Shown piece by piece: positions 8,819-16,208 of a stretch of 42,086 bases of DNA. The notes beneath the pieces are model-generated. The model worked only from the letters and a program-made list of their open reading frames with translations, made no database searches and was not told the origin of the DNA. Origin of the DNA: Peptostreptococcus stomatis DSM 17678 (lineage in GTDB: Bacteria > Bacillota > Clostridia > Peptostreptococcales > Peptostreptococcaceae); assembly GCF_000147675.1 (NCBI RefSeq), contig NZ_ADGQ01000054.1, forward strand, positions 1 to 42,086, in the 5' to 3' direction. The stretch's first letter is position 1, and each line of letters opens with the position of its first letter. Position numbers and translations under genes: made by a program.

Positions 8819-9325
8819 CTAGCAAATCGTAACAAGTACATTTCCTTTTGCTTCTAATATTTTTTTATAGAAGTCTTTCATATTTTGAAAGCAATCCATT
8901 AGTTCTTCTTCTATTTCTTCACTTTCCTCTTCATAATCCCAAATATTCGGATAGATATTTGCCTTTTTACATTTTTCCATACTGAAGCTTTCCATAGCTT
9001 TTTCTATATCAAAATTATCAAGGACTAATACTATATCTTTAATCCTTGATTTTTCTGTATATGCTATAAATTCATCGACTTCTTCAATAGGGGATATTCC
9101 CAAAACAGCTTCACTTAAGCGGTTATCTTTTATGGGCTCGCTAGCACTTGCTCCTGTAAGCACAAAATGAAGTGCATCCCACATCTTATCTAGATCAAGT
9201 AATATTTCCAAATCCCTATTGTTCTCTTCTATATCTGCAATAGTCTCACCATTTTCTCTGTAGAAGTCTTTCAGTTCATTTAGGTTTTTATCACTTAAGT
9301 ATTTATAGTTTGCTATGATGCCCAT
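8819..9325 (-). CDS. DUF1877 (YfbM-like) family protein
   Basis: 168 aa with a TATGGAGGAAG ribosome site. The N-terminus MGIIANYKYLSDKNLNEL and the motif LDLDKMWDALHFVLTG are diagnostic of DUF1877. The C-terminus is very acidic and helical (NIWDYEEESEEIEEELMDCF). Function of the family is unknown; members are common in accessory and immunity-rich regions. It is the last gene before the defence island. Confidence 0.8.
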   Translation of the reverse strand: MGIIANYKYLSDKNLNELKDFYRENGETIADIEENNRDLEILLDLDKMWDALHFVLTGASASEPIKDNRLSEAVLGISPIEEVDEFIAYTEKSRIKDIVLVLDNFDIEKAMESFSMEKCKKANIYPNIWDYEEESEEIEEELMDCFQNMKDFYKKILEAKGNVLVTIC

Positions 9326-9449
9326 TCTTTTCTTCCTCCATATAAAGTTGATTGGTTTATATTTTTGTATAAGTTAAAAAACTCTTTTTCTAAGAATATT
9401 ATATCATCTATGTATATAATATAGAATCCCCAGTGCTAACAATATAATA

Positions 9450-9505
9450 TTATCCATTTTATTTCTGTTTATCCGATTTTTTGCAAGCATATTGCAAGCA
9501 AGAAA
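9450..9505 (-). repeat. Copy A of the common 3' remnant
   Basis: About 57 bases nearly identical (4-5 differences) to 11339-11394. Read on the minus strand it contains codons for ACNMLAKNR-NRNK. It lies 65 bases downstream of the SEFIR gene stop, while copy B lies just downstream of the 102-aa gene stop. Copy A has lost the IEWE end present in copy B. Confidence 0.75.
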
Positions 9506-9569
9506 CTATTACATAAAATTCCAATAACCTGACTTGTTTAGTATTACCTATATGCTATACACAGTAAGG

Positions 9570-10985
9570 CTAATTTCTTGTTCCCAACTCATCGGTCTTC
9601 ATATAATTCCAGAAATTTTTTGCTGTTTCATAACAACTATCAAAACGATACTCCTTCAAGTATCCATTATAGAGCCTTTCTTCCACGCTCTTATATTGTT
9701 TCTTAAACGCATCAACTGATTCAAAACCAAGAATGAACAATGTGTTTTCTAAACATTCCTTTGACACCAACCTTTTTGAATAAGTTGCAAATAGTCCCCA
9801 ATAATTACTAGTATTGTAAAGATATGTTAAAGGAAACCACGCCCAGTCTGTCTTATAATTAGAAATCAAAAAAGAGGCACTGTGACAAAACAAATCTCCT
9901 AAAACAAACTCATCTTTATTGCATACTTCTACATTAATATTTTCAATCCATAGTGCTGCAGTTCCAGAAGGATAATTATTATTATCTCTTTCACATACTT
10001 CCTTGTCCAAAACACCGTTATAATAATAAAAGTAGTTGTAACTATCAGCGTTTTGATTATAAGGTGAAAAATATGTCTTATTCAAAATGTATCTCAAAGC
10101 TTTATTTGCACTCTTTTTAAGATAAAATGCTATCACATATATGAAACACTCATGTATAAATGTCATTTTCAAGTCGGCATAATTTATTAGCTGTATTCGT
10201 ATTTCATACATTAATTCTTCTAGGAATTTCGCTATATGTATATACCCCTCCTGAACATATTCAGAACTTTTAACGAGAATAAGAAATTCATCTCTAAAGG
10301 GCATTAACTCAAGATAACAAGGAATAACATCTTTTTTAGTATGATCATATTCCAAAATCTGCTTTTTAAGTTCTTCCAGATTTTCGGAAAACTTATTTTT
10401 CTTTACGACTTCACTTGCCGATCCTCGAAAAAAATCACTTGTCACTCTAGACTTATATGACACTTTAGGTATCTCCTCTAACCAAACTGGAGGTTTTCCT
10501 AATTCTGGCTCCTTAAATGTGTCTATCCCATATAATGTACGCACCATTCTCCGATACTCAGTATCATATGTATCTGACATCGATAAATCGAAGTGCAAAA
10601 GCCCCTTTAAGTACTGTGGCTTACACACTTTTCCTTCATCATCTCTCTCGAATACAATCGGTATAAACTTTCTCTGTTCTACCTTATTGTATACTTCCGA
10701 TGATATAATCTGTGTTTCTGTACCTACGCCACCAGCTCTTTCATTTGCTTTCTTTGCATAAATAGGGTCTATAAGAATCAGTACATTGGTAATACTCTTA
10801 TCTAAAACACTTTTTTCCATGAAATTAAAAGTATCATTGCCTTCTTTTAACTGCCATTTATCAAAAATGACATCTACGCCATCTCCTTTAAGACTTGTAG
10901 CTAAAGCAATAACCTTCTCATCATGTTCCTGTGACCCCCAAGCATATGAAATAAAAATCTTTGGATGTTCAATTCTATTCTTCAT
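9570..10985 (-). CDS. SEFIR-domain defence protein
   Basis: 471 aa. Residues 7-150 are a SEFIR (TIR-like) domain: PKIFISYAWG at 8-17, VDVIFDKWQLKEGND at 37-51, NVLILIDPIYAKKANE and GVGTETQIISSEVY. The C-terminal 300 residues are helical and not recognised. Single-gene SEFIR proteins have been reported as phage-defence systems acting by NAD+ depletion and abortive infection, and this length and layout fit. The start ATG has a weak ribosome site; an 8-codon reading frame (ATG at 10996, after AAAGGGATAA) overlaps it and may couple translation. It follows an AlwI tail and precedes a repeat also found behind the PHP-ATPase module. The fold is firm; activity is inferred. Confidence 0.85.
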   Translation of the reverse strand: MKNRIEHPKIFISYAWGSQEHDEKVIALATSLKGDGVDVIFDKWQLKEGNDTFNFMEKSVLDKSITNVLILIDPIYAKKANERAGGVGTETQIISSEVYNKVEQRKFIPIVFERDDEGKVCKPQYLKGLLHFDLSMSDTYDTEYRRMVRTLYGIDTFKEPELGKPPVWLEEIPKVSYKSRVTSDFFRGSASEVVKKNKFSENLEELKKQILEYDHTKKDVIPCYLELMPFRDEFLILVKSSEYVQEGYIHIAKFLEELMYEIRIQLINYADLKMTFIHECFIYVIAFYLKKSANKALRYILNKTYFSPYNQNADSYNYFYYYNGVLDKEVCERDNNNYPSGTAALWIENINVEVCNKDEFVLGDLFCHSASFLISNYKTDWAWFPLTYLYNTSNYWGLFATYSKRLVSKECLENTLFILGFESVDAFKKQYKSVEERLYNGYLKEYRFDSCYETAKNFWNYMKTDELGTRN

Positions 10986-11049
10986 CTATATCTATTACCA
11001 TTTATCCCTTTCTAAATAAGTCTCTATATCACTATCTATCTTATAATAG

Positions 11050-11124
11050 CTATACCTTATACTCCCCAGTAGCCTCTTTTATCATCCCATCATACCAATC
11101 TAGAAAGCCAACTCTGAAGTCATT
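11050..11124 (-). pseudogene. AlwI-type restriction endonuclease tail, copy A
   Basis: The minus strand encodes DFRVGFLDWYDGMIKEATGE then YKV and a stop. The last 48 bases (11055-11102) match 13895-13942, the end of the longer AlwI pseudogene, with three differences. Only the C-terminus remains. It lies directly upstream of the SEFIR gene. Confidence 0.7.
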
Positions 11125-11211
11125 AATTATATAAATTTAAGTTGTCTAAATTGACAAAATTACCATAGAAGGCAAATTTACAGAAAAAATTCTGTACTCT
11201 CTAATGTTTAC

Positions 11212-11242
11212 AAAAGGCTCCCACCAAAATGATAGAAGGCTC
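11212..11242 (-). terminator. Degenerate terminator-like repeat
   Basis: A 31-base sequence nearly the same as the intrinsic terminator at 30558-30584 (shared core CTCCCACCAAAATGAT), but with a weakened stem. It follows the IEWE remnant at 11258-11399. Confidence 0.45.
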
Positions 11243-11257
11243 TATAAACTTCTATCT

Positions 11258-11399
11258 TATTCCCACTCGATATGTCCATTGATGTCATTTTGTATAATCC
11301 GCATAAAATCAAGGATTTTATTATCAAATTTAGCCTTATTATCCGTTTTATTTCTGTTTCTCCGATTTTTTGCAAGCATATTGCAAGCACAAAACTTTT
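11258..11399 (-). pseudogene. Copy B of the common 3' remnant, ending IEWE
   Basis: Directly after the stop of the 102-aa gene the minus strand keeps an open frame reading CNMLAKNRRNRNKTDN, then a segment ending INGHIEWE and a stop. Its first part (11339-11394) is duplicated at 9450-9505. The ending GAGTGGGAATAA is the same as the universal GuaA (GMP synthase) end IEWE, a frequent attachment site for integrative elements, so it may be an att core rather than a gene tail. The parent gene is not identified. Confidence 0.55.
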
Positions 11400-11708
11400 C
11401 TAAGCATTATCTAATTCTATTATTTTTTTAAAATCAGATTCTGCATTTTTGATTTCACTATTTATTTGTATCACTATATCATTTGCCACTTCATTAAATA
11501 AATCGTTGTTTGAATCATCAAGCTCAAATTCTATAAGTTTTTTTCTCTTAATTACTTCTTGAAAGATTAAATTAAATAAATTTTCAATATCTTGCGTATT
11601 GCTGTCAGTTATATTAACTGAGCTATTTTCTAAATCTGGTATTAAAAATTTAACGGTTTCATTATTTTCACTTCTATCTACTTCGAATTTCATTATTATT
11701 GATTCCAT
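11400..11708 (-). CDS. Small acidic partner of the PHP-ATPase
   Basis: 102 aa, strongly acidic, no signal or membrane segment. It overlaps the end of the ATPase gene by 13 bases, with a ribosome site (AAGGAGAAAC) inside the ATPase 3' end, so the two are coupled. The start may be at MESIIMKFEVD or at the inner M (MKFEVD). The C-terminus looks helical. No known family was recognised. As a tightly coupled small partner it could be a regulator, inhibitor or subunit; this is inference. Confidence 0.7.
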   Translation of the reverse strand: MESIIMKFEVDRSENNETVKFLIPDLENSSVNITDSNTQDIENLFNLIFQEVIKRKKLIEFELDDSNNDLFNEVANDIVIQINSEIKNAESDFKKIIELDNA

Positions 11709-13831
11709 ATGTTTCTCCTTATATTGAACATGTGTTCACTTCCTTCTAAATGTTTAATCGCTTCATCTTCCCACGATATTATATTGTCAGTATTTTTAAT
11801 TGATACCAGTTCATTTGCATACATATTACCAGCAAAGTATATTTCCGCTTCTGAATCTCCTACATAGTTGCAATATATTGTTTGGGTTGGTAATGTATTA
11901 ATTGCAATATTGGCATTATGTGTAGATAAAACCACCGTTTTCCCTATATCTCTTAAATATTTTAATTTAGGAATTATATATTCCGATATATATTTATTTC
12001 CAAGTCCTCGTTCTATTTCATCAAACAAGTAACAATCAAAAGCTAGATTTTCAATCAATCCACTAATTGATAGAATTGATTTTTCACCTTCAGAAGGTTC
12101 ATATATAGTATCGTCTTCTCTAATAACCATGCAAGACTTCTTTACACAATCACTAAAATATTCTGCACCGCACTTTTGTAACTCATCAATCGAAAACAAT
12201 TTATTCATCTCCAACAAATCTTTAACAGAAAAATTTGCTATTTTTTCTATTACGCCTCGATTAACAGAAATCTTATTTCTATCAAATGGAGAACCTTTAA
12301 CATATTTTTCATTTTTATCCATTACTTTCACTTCCACTTTGGAATAAATCTGCCCCTTATCTGGTAATTCTCCAATTTTAATTTTTTTAAATGATTTAAT
12401 ATTCTCTAAACTATCATTAATATTTTTGATTTTTTCAAAAATAGCTCGTCTCTCAGAAACCATTTTTGAAAATCCAATATTATTTGGTTTAGATTTTTTC
12501 CCTGTTTTTTTATCTATTATTTCTTTAATATTCTCAATAATTATACCTGTTTTAGAAACAGAAAATATTGTTTTAGCTTTCTCTATTGTATCTTCATAAA
12601 TTTCTTGTTTAAGCTTACATAATTCATCAGATAAATTTTCTTTATGCTCGTTTTCATCATTTCTATACTCTGTATTTATATTATTGACTTTATTAATATA
12701 ATTAATATTTTCCCTATGTTTTGTAGAAACATCTTGAATAGTTTGAGATATATTTTTATTATACAAACATTCTGTTTTTCTTATTTTCTTTGCATTTTTT
12801 GATACATTTTGATTTTCATAGTACTTTAAATATTTACCAATAAAATTAGTGTGAGTACTTTCTTTATAATTTAATACAGAGTCTAAATCATTAATTATGC
12901 AATCTTTTAAAGCGCTATCTATTTCAACTTCATCTTCATTATTTTTCAATATTTCATCATAGACTTTTTGATAATCTTTTCCTTCGTGAATAAAAATCTT
13001 TTTCCCATTTTCACTTAATTTAGGAAAAATATGATTCTTCATTAACACAGTCTTTCCTGAACCCTTGCCACCAAAAATTACATTAACATCCTGATATATA
13101 TCCAACTTGTTGTTATAATCCAAATCTATTTCCATTTTTTCGCAATGATTCAATACGGATTTTATAAACACATTAGATGATGTTGCTAACTCATAAAATT
13201 TACCGAAGCTATCAATTGCAAATTTCATTTCTGGTAATCTTTTTGCATCTTCCGAATATTTTTCCCAATCTTTTACATCGCTTCCTATTAAAGATATCTC
13301 ATTATGCGCATTGATTATACCCATGGTTTTTAGTTTTGGTTCTAGAATAACTGTGTACTCAACTAAATCTTTTTTCAAAAGATTTTTTTCTTCAATACTT
13401 ATTGATCTATCTTTATCTTTATCTAAAAAGTGAGGAATAATTAAAATTTTATCTGTATCAAATTTCTTAATATTGAGTATTAAGTCATTATATTCCAGTT
13501 TATAATCATCATAATTTCTATTGTCATCTTTAGAAAAAATGTCTTTAAAATCAATTGCACACTCTGGACTGCACACTAAAATAATATGCCTTATTTTATT
13601 TTCATCAAATCTAACATCTAACTCTATGCCCGGAAAAACAATAAAATTTATTGGTTTGCTTGAAATCGCATTATATTCATTGATATCAAATTTATTATGA
13701 TTCGTAATCGCACATAATCCAACGTTATTTTCTTGAATTTTTTCTATGAATTTTTCTGCATCTATTACTCTCGACGCTCCATCACCTTTTTTACATTTTT
13801 GTGTATGTAAGTGTAGATCTATTTTTTTCAT
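11696..13831 (-). CDS. PHP-domain nuclease/phosphoesterase fused to SMC/ABC-type ATPase
   Basis: 711 aa from the ATG at 13831, which follows GAGAGGGG; an in-frame upstream ATG at 13846 is less well placed. N-terminal PHP domain at about 1-190 with metal-site motifs H7-L-H9-T, TNH45N, PGIE70, H82, H134 and GSD185. An ATPase follows: Walker A GGKGSGKT at 254-261, a long charged coiled middle (about 320-480), ABC signature-like EPSEGEKSILSISG at 578-591, Walker B YLFDE with D604-E605, and switch H638 (LSTHNA). PHP plus SMC-like ATPase is the architecture of TrlF-type proteins and recalls anticodon-nuclease ATPases such as PrrC/RloC. The likely role is an ATP-gated nuclease in phage defence (inference). 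The small overlapping gene downstream is its partner. Confidence 0.85.
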   Translation of the reverse strand: MKKIDLHLHTQKCKKGDGASRVIDAEKFIEKIQENNVGLCAITNHNKFDINEYNAISSKPINFIVFPGIELDVRFDENKIRHIILVCSPECAIDFKDIFSKDDNRNYDDYKLEYNDLILNIKKFDTDKILIIPHFLDKDKDRSISIEEKNLLKKDLVEYTVILEPKLKTMGIINAHNEISLIGSDVKDWEKYSEDAKRLPEMKFAIDSFGKFYELATSSNVFIKSVLNHCEKMEIDLDYNNKLDIYQDVNVIFGGKGSGKTVLMKNHIFPKLSENGKKIFIHEGKDYQKVYDEILKNNEDEVEIDSALKDCIINDLDSVLNYKESTHTNFIGKYLKYYENQNVSKNAKKIRKTECLYNKNISQTIQDVSTKHRENINYINKVNNINTEYRNDENEHKENLSDELCKLKQEIYEDTIEKAKTIFSVSKTGIIIENIKEIIDKKTGKKSKPNNIGFSKMVSERRAIFEKIKNINDSLENIKSFKKIKIGELPDKGQIYSKVEVKVMDKNEKYVKGSPFDRNKISVNRGVIEKIANFSVKDLLEMNKLFSIDELQKCGAEYFSDCVKKSCMVIREDDTIYEPSEGEKSILSISGLIENLAFDCYLFDEIERGLGNKYISEYIIPKLKYLRDIGKTVVLSTHNANIAINTLPTQTIYCNYVGDSEAEIYFAGNMYANELVSIKNTDNIISWEDEAIKHLEGSEHMFNIRRNIWNQ

Positions 13832-13889
13832 TTTTGCCCCTCTCACAACCCTGTGTAATTCATATATTAATTTTGAAAGTTCATATTTT

Positions 13890-14656
13890 TTATGCCTTAT
13901 ACTCTCCAGTAGCCTCTTTTATCATTCCATCATGCCAATCTACTGTATCTAATGGCATTTCGTGGTATTTATCAAAGACTTCATACAGATACTTATACTT
14001 AACTTTATTTTCAATTATCTTCTTAAGAGAATCTTGTATCCATTGAAATAATCTTCATTCCTGTAATGGTTTCTTCATCTCTAGTATATGGAATTATCTT
14101 TCTATATCTACAAATCTGAAATCACATTTTTATCTAAGTATGTGCTTACAAATAGGCTGTAATCAAACGGATTATTAAATCTAATCCTATAATCGCCTAA
14201 ATGTCATGAAACAGGTTCCATTTCCATTCTTCTTTGATTGTTTCCGTCTGCAAGAGTTGCTTCAAGTAATAATGAATGTTTCGGATAAGAAGTGCATGCT
14301 TCATACTCATATATAATGTCTGCATAACCTCCAGCTGCGTGTGTCTTAGGCAATAAATTAGCTTCTAATGATAACTTCATGAAGTCCAAAATATTTCCCT
14401 GTCTTTCACTCACTTTATACCATATAATTCCCAAAATATATTCAAATATAGTTGGTATTGCAGCTTCATCTGTAACAAGTTCTTCTATTCGCTTATCGTC
14501 TCGTGTTTCAAAACAATTTAGTAACTCTATAAGCACAGAATCATTAAATTTCTTATCAATCAAAGTATTAAATCTTCTATATCTCTCATCATTTATATAA
14601 GTTGCAGCTTGTTCTGGACTCTTGATTGTAATTCCTAAATCCTTACTTAAAGCTAA
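13890..14656 (-). pseudogene. AlwI family type II restriction endonuclease, decayed (copy B)
   Basis: Read across frames, the minus strand encodes the C-terminal two thirds of an AlwI-type enzyme: LPKTHAAGGYADIIYEYE, then LLLEATLADGNNQRRMEMEP, GDYRIRFNNPFDYSLF, RYRKIIPYTRDEETITGMK, and the end DWHDGMIKEATGEYKA. The D of GGYADI and E of LLLEATL are the probable catalytic acids. It is broken by a stop where CGA became TGA after EPVS (near 14206) and by two frameshifts (about 14110 and 14050). Homology begins at about 14656, where a 15-base sequence shared with the right-hand end of the window occurs. No cognate methyltransferase is in the window. A second copy of the tail lies at 11050-11124. 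Confidence 0.8.
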
Positions 14657-14706
14657 ATATTATACATTCTAAAAAGGCACCCTAACTATTCACAAGTTAA
14701 AATTCC

Positions 14707-14922
14707 TTAATAAATTTCACGCCCATTCTTATACGCCTCTTTTGCTTCTGTAAGGGTCATCTTGTTAGGTCCTCTTAACCCATTGTCTACATTAATGCCT
14801 TGATTTTGGTAGCCACAGTTCTCGCAGATGTCAAAAAAGTCTACCCAGTTACTGCAAACCGGGCATTTCATAGGATATGTACAATCATCTTTTCGTGTAA
14901 CTGTATTGTTATTTTTTACCAT
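14707..14922 (-). CDS. CPCC-type cysteine-rich zinc-ribbon protein
   Basis: 71 aa. Four cysteines, C20-x2-C23 and C33-x2-C36 (CPVCSNW and CENCGYQ), form a zinc ribbon. The tail NGLRGPNKMTLTEAKEAYKN is the conserved end of the CPCC family. Such proteins are often seen beside toxin or immunity genes; the biochemical role is unknown. Its start overlaps the end of the upstream split gene, so they were once co-translated. Confidence 0.75.
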   Translation of the reverse strand: MVKNNNTVTRKDDCTYPMKCPVCSNWVDFFDICENCGYQNQGINVDNGLRGPNKMTLTEAKEAYKNGREIY

Positions 14923-15171
14923 ATATCTCGACCTGCTCTTTCATATGATCTCTTATAACATCATCTGGTTTAAACAAAGTTGCTATCTTCATAACTTTTC
15001 TACCAATGCAAATTCATTAGTACTTATCCTGCACTTAAAAACAAACCCTCTAACACTAACAAAACTTATTGCATCATCACTTAATAGCTCGGCCAGTAAT
15101 TCTCTGGCAATTTGAACATACTCTTCATAAATGCGAGTGAGTTTTATATGTTTCAAACACATTGAAATCAT
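14909..15171 (-). pseudogene. Small split gene upstream of the CPCC gene
   Basis: Two adjacent minus frames meet at an ATGA overlap at 14989-14992. Upstream is about 60 aa (RIYEEYVQIARELLAELLSD ... NEFALVEKL); downstream is 27 aa (MKIATLFKPDDVIRDHMKEQ ...). Read with one frameshift they give a single protein of about 88 aa. Either a recent frameshift or real translational coupling is possible. No family recognised. Confidence 0.4.
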
Positions 15172-15335
15172 TGGATTTATTTTATAAATTTTACTGCTGT
15201 TAATTATAAAAATACACCCTTTTTACTCGAATAAATATCCAGCTTTTCCTAGCCCTTTACTTCATTGTACCACATGGATTCAGGTGAGTATATATCTGAA
15301 AAAAGTGTATTTTTTCAAAAAATCATTAGTAAGTA

Positions 15336-15364
15336 TTAACAATACCCTACCATCACGATATAAT
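15336..15364 (+). promoter_or_regulatory. Sigma-70 promoter for the 50-aa ORF
   Basis: TTAACA (15336-15341), a 17-base spacer, then TATAAT (15359-15364). It is one mismatch from consensus and points at the plus-strand ORF at 15419. Confidence 0.75.
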
Positions 15365-15418
15365 ATAAGTACAGTAAGGGATAACTTACAAGTTATAAAT
15401 GGCATTAAGGAGAAAAAG

Positions 15419-15571
15419 ATGAAAGAAACAGGAATGACAGATAAACAATTTAGTGGTTTTCTAAGGATGTTAATTGACAGACTAGAAGATACTAAGTCAG
15501 AAAATGGCAGTGATGCAAAAGACAAGAAATTAGACAAAATAATTTCAGATTTACGAAAAACCATTGATTAA
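15419..15571 (+). CDS. Small protein (50 aa) associated with a structured element
   Basis: One of very few plus-strand genes here. ATG at 15419 follows AAGGAG by six bases; an earlier in-frame start at 15284 lies upstream of the promoter and is rejected. The protein, MKETGMTDKQFSGFLRMLID followed by a charged helix ending LDKIISDLRKTID, looks fully helical. A strong promoter drives it, and a perfect 10-bp hairpin starts five bases after its stop. I recall similar short proteins beside IS200/IS605-type ends in clostridia, but cannot prove it here. Function unknown. Confidence 0.7.
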   Translation: MKETGMTDKQFSGFLRMLIDRLEDTKSENGSDAKDKKLDKIISDLRKTID

Positions 15572-15575
15572 TCAT

Positions 15576-15680
15576 GACCACCCGTCCAACGGGTGGTCTG
15601 CTCAAGTGCTATAAGCCTAAGAGTAACCAGCCAGCGTCTAAAGGCACTGGCTTTCACTCTGTTACTCGTCGCACCCTTTA
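15576..15680 (+). mobile_element. Structured end of a possible IS200/IS605-like non-autonomous element
   Basis: GACCACCCGT-CCA-ACGGGTGGTC (15576-15598) is a perfect 10-bp hairpin with a three-base loop. It is followed by a nested structure: GAGTAAC pairs with GTTACTC over about 45 bases and encloses AGCCAG paired with CTGGCT. This is much more GC-rich and structured than the surroundings. Subterminal hairpins of this type are found at IS200/IS605 ends, and folded RNAs overlap their right ends. No TnpA or TnpB gene is present, so at most it is a non-autonomous derivative. It could instead be a structured RNA or terminator. Confidence 0.45.
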
Positions 15681-15683
15681 AAT

Positions 15684-15981
15684 GGTATTTCTACTACTTA
15701 CAATCCGTAAAAAGTTCTTCATATTCGTATTATTGAGCTTGAATAAATCTGGCTCTATGTCAAATAAAGAGGTACGCTAATTTTATTACCTACTCCCACT
15801 CAATAATTACCACATTATATTTGTTTCTTATTTTCATAAAACAGTATCTATTTAGTTTCTATTCTTGAGTGTTTTATACCTATTTTTTATAGTTTTTGAG
15901 TTTTTTAGTATCAAAATAGTATCAACAGTGATACTGTTATTCTACAGCAAAACTAATAATTTATTTATAATACATATACTC
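15684..15981. other. Gene-free stretch with an IEWE-like core and GTATCA repeats
   Basis: No gene seen. At 15791-15801 the minus strand reads GAGTGGGAGTA, the end of a short open frame (NVVIIEWE and stop). At 15907-15924 AGTATCAAAATAGTATCA is a direct repeat of GTATCA with an inverted TGATAC nearby; 17 of 18 bases recur at 30650-30667. Confidence 0.5.
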
Positions 15982-15987
15982 TGTATA

Positions 15988-16197
15988 TCATATAACTTTT
16001 TCACATTCTACAATCTCTGAAATATCATAGTCTAATGTGTTACAAATCCTAAGCAAAACATCTGTAGTTACATTTTGCCCATTCTTTATTTTGTAGAATG
16101 TACTTTTACTCACATTTGCCTTTTCCATAAGTTCATTGTTTGTCATATCTAAATCTATTAGTTTTTTAAACAAATTTTTATATGAAAACTTTCTCAT
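15988..16197 (-). CDS. XRE-family regulator downstream of the helicase
   Basis: About 69 aa from the second ATG (MRKFSYKNLFKKLI), which has proper spacing from GGAG; the first ATG at 16203 is too close to it. A Cro/CI-type helix-turn-helix is clear (MTNNELMEKANVSKSTFYKI). It follows the helicase gene with an 11-base gap, so they share a transcript. It resembles the regulator that leads the type I operon at 41553. Probable repressor of its own operon. Confidence 0.85.
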   Translation of the reverse strand: MRKFSYKNLFKKLIDLDMTNNELMEKANVSKSTFYKIKNGQNVTTDVLLRICNTLDYDISEIVECEKVI

Positions 16198-16208
16198 TTT
16201 CATCTCCT

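Noticed and set aside
9426-9570. Short repeats as a CRISPR array
   Set aside because: Repeats are only paired, not regularly spaced, and no cas genes are present.
11208-11390. 60-aa minus frame
   Set aside because: It overlaps, in another frame, the remnant ending IEWE and contains the repeat; no ribosome site.
15284-15418. Longer start for the 50-aa ORF
   Set aside because: It precedes the promoter at 15336-15364 and lacks a ribosome site; the ATG at 15419 has AAGGAG.
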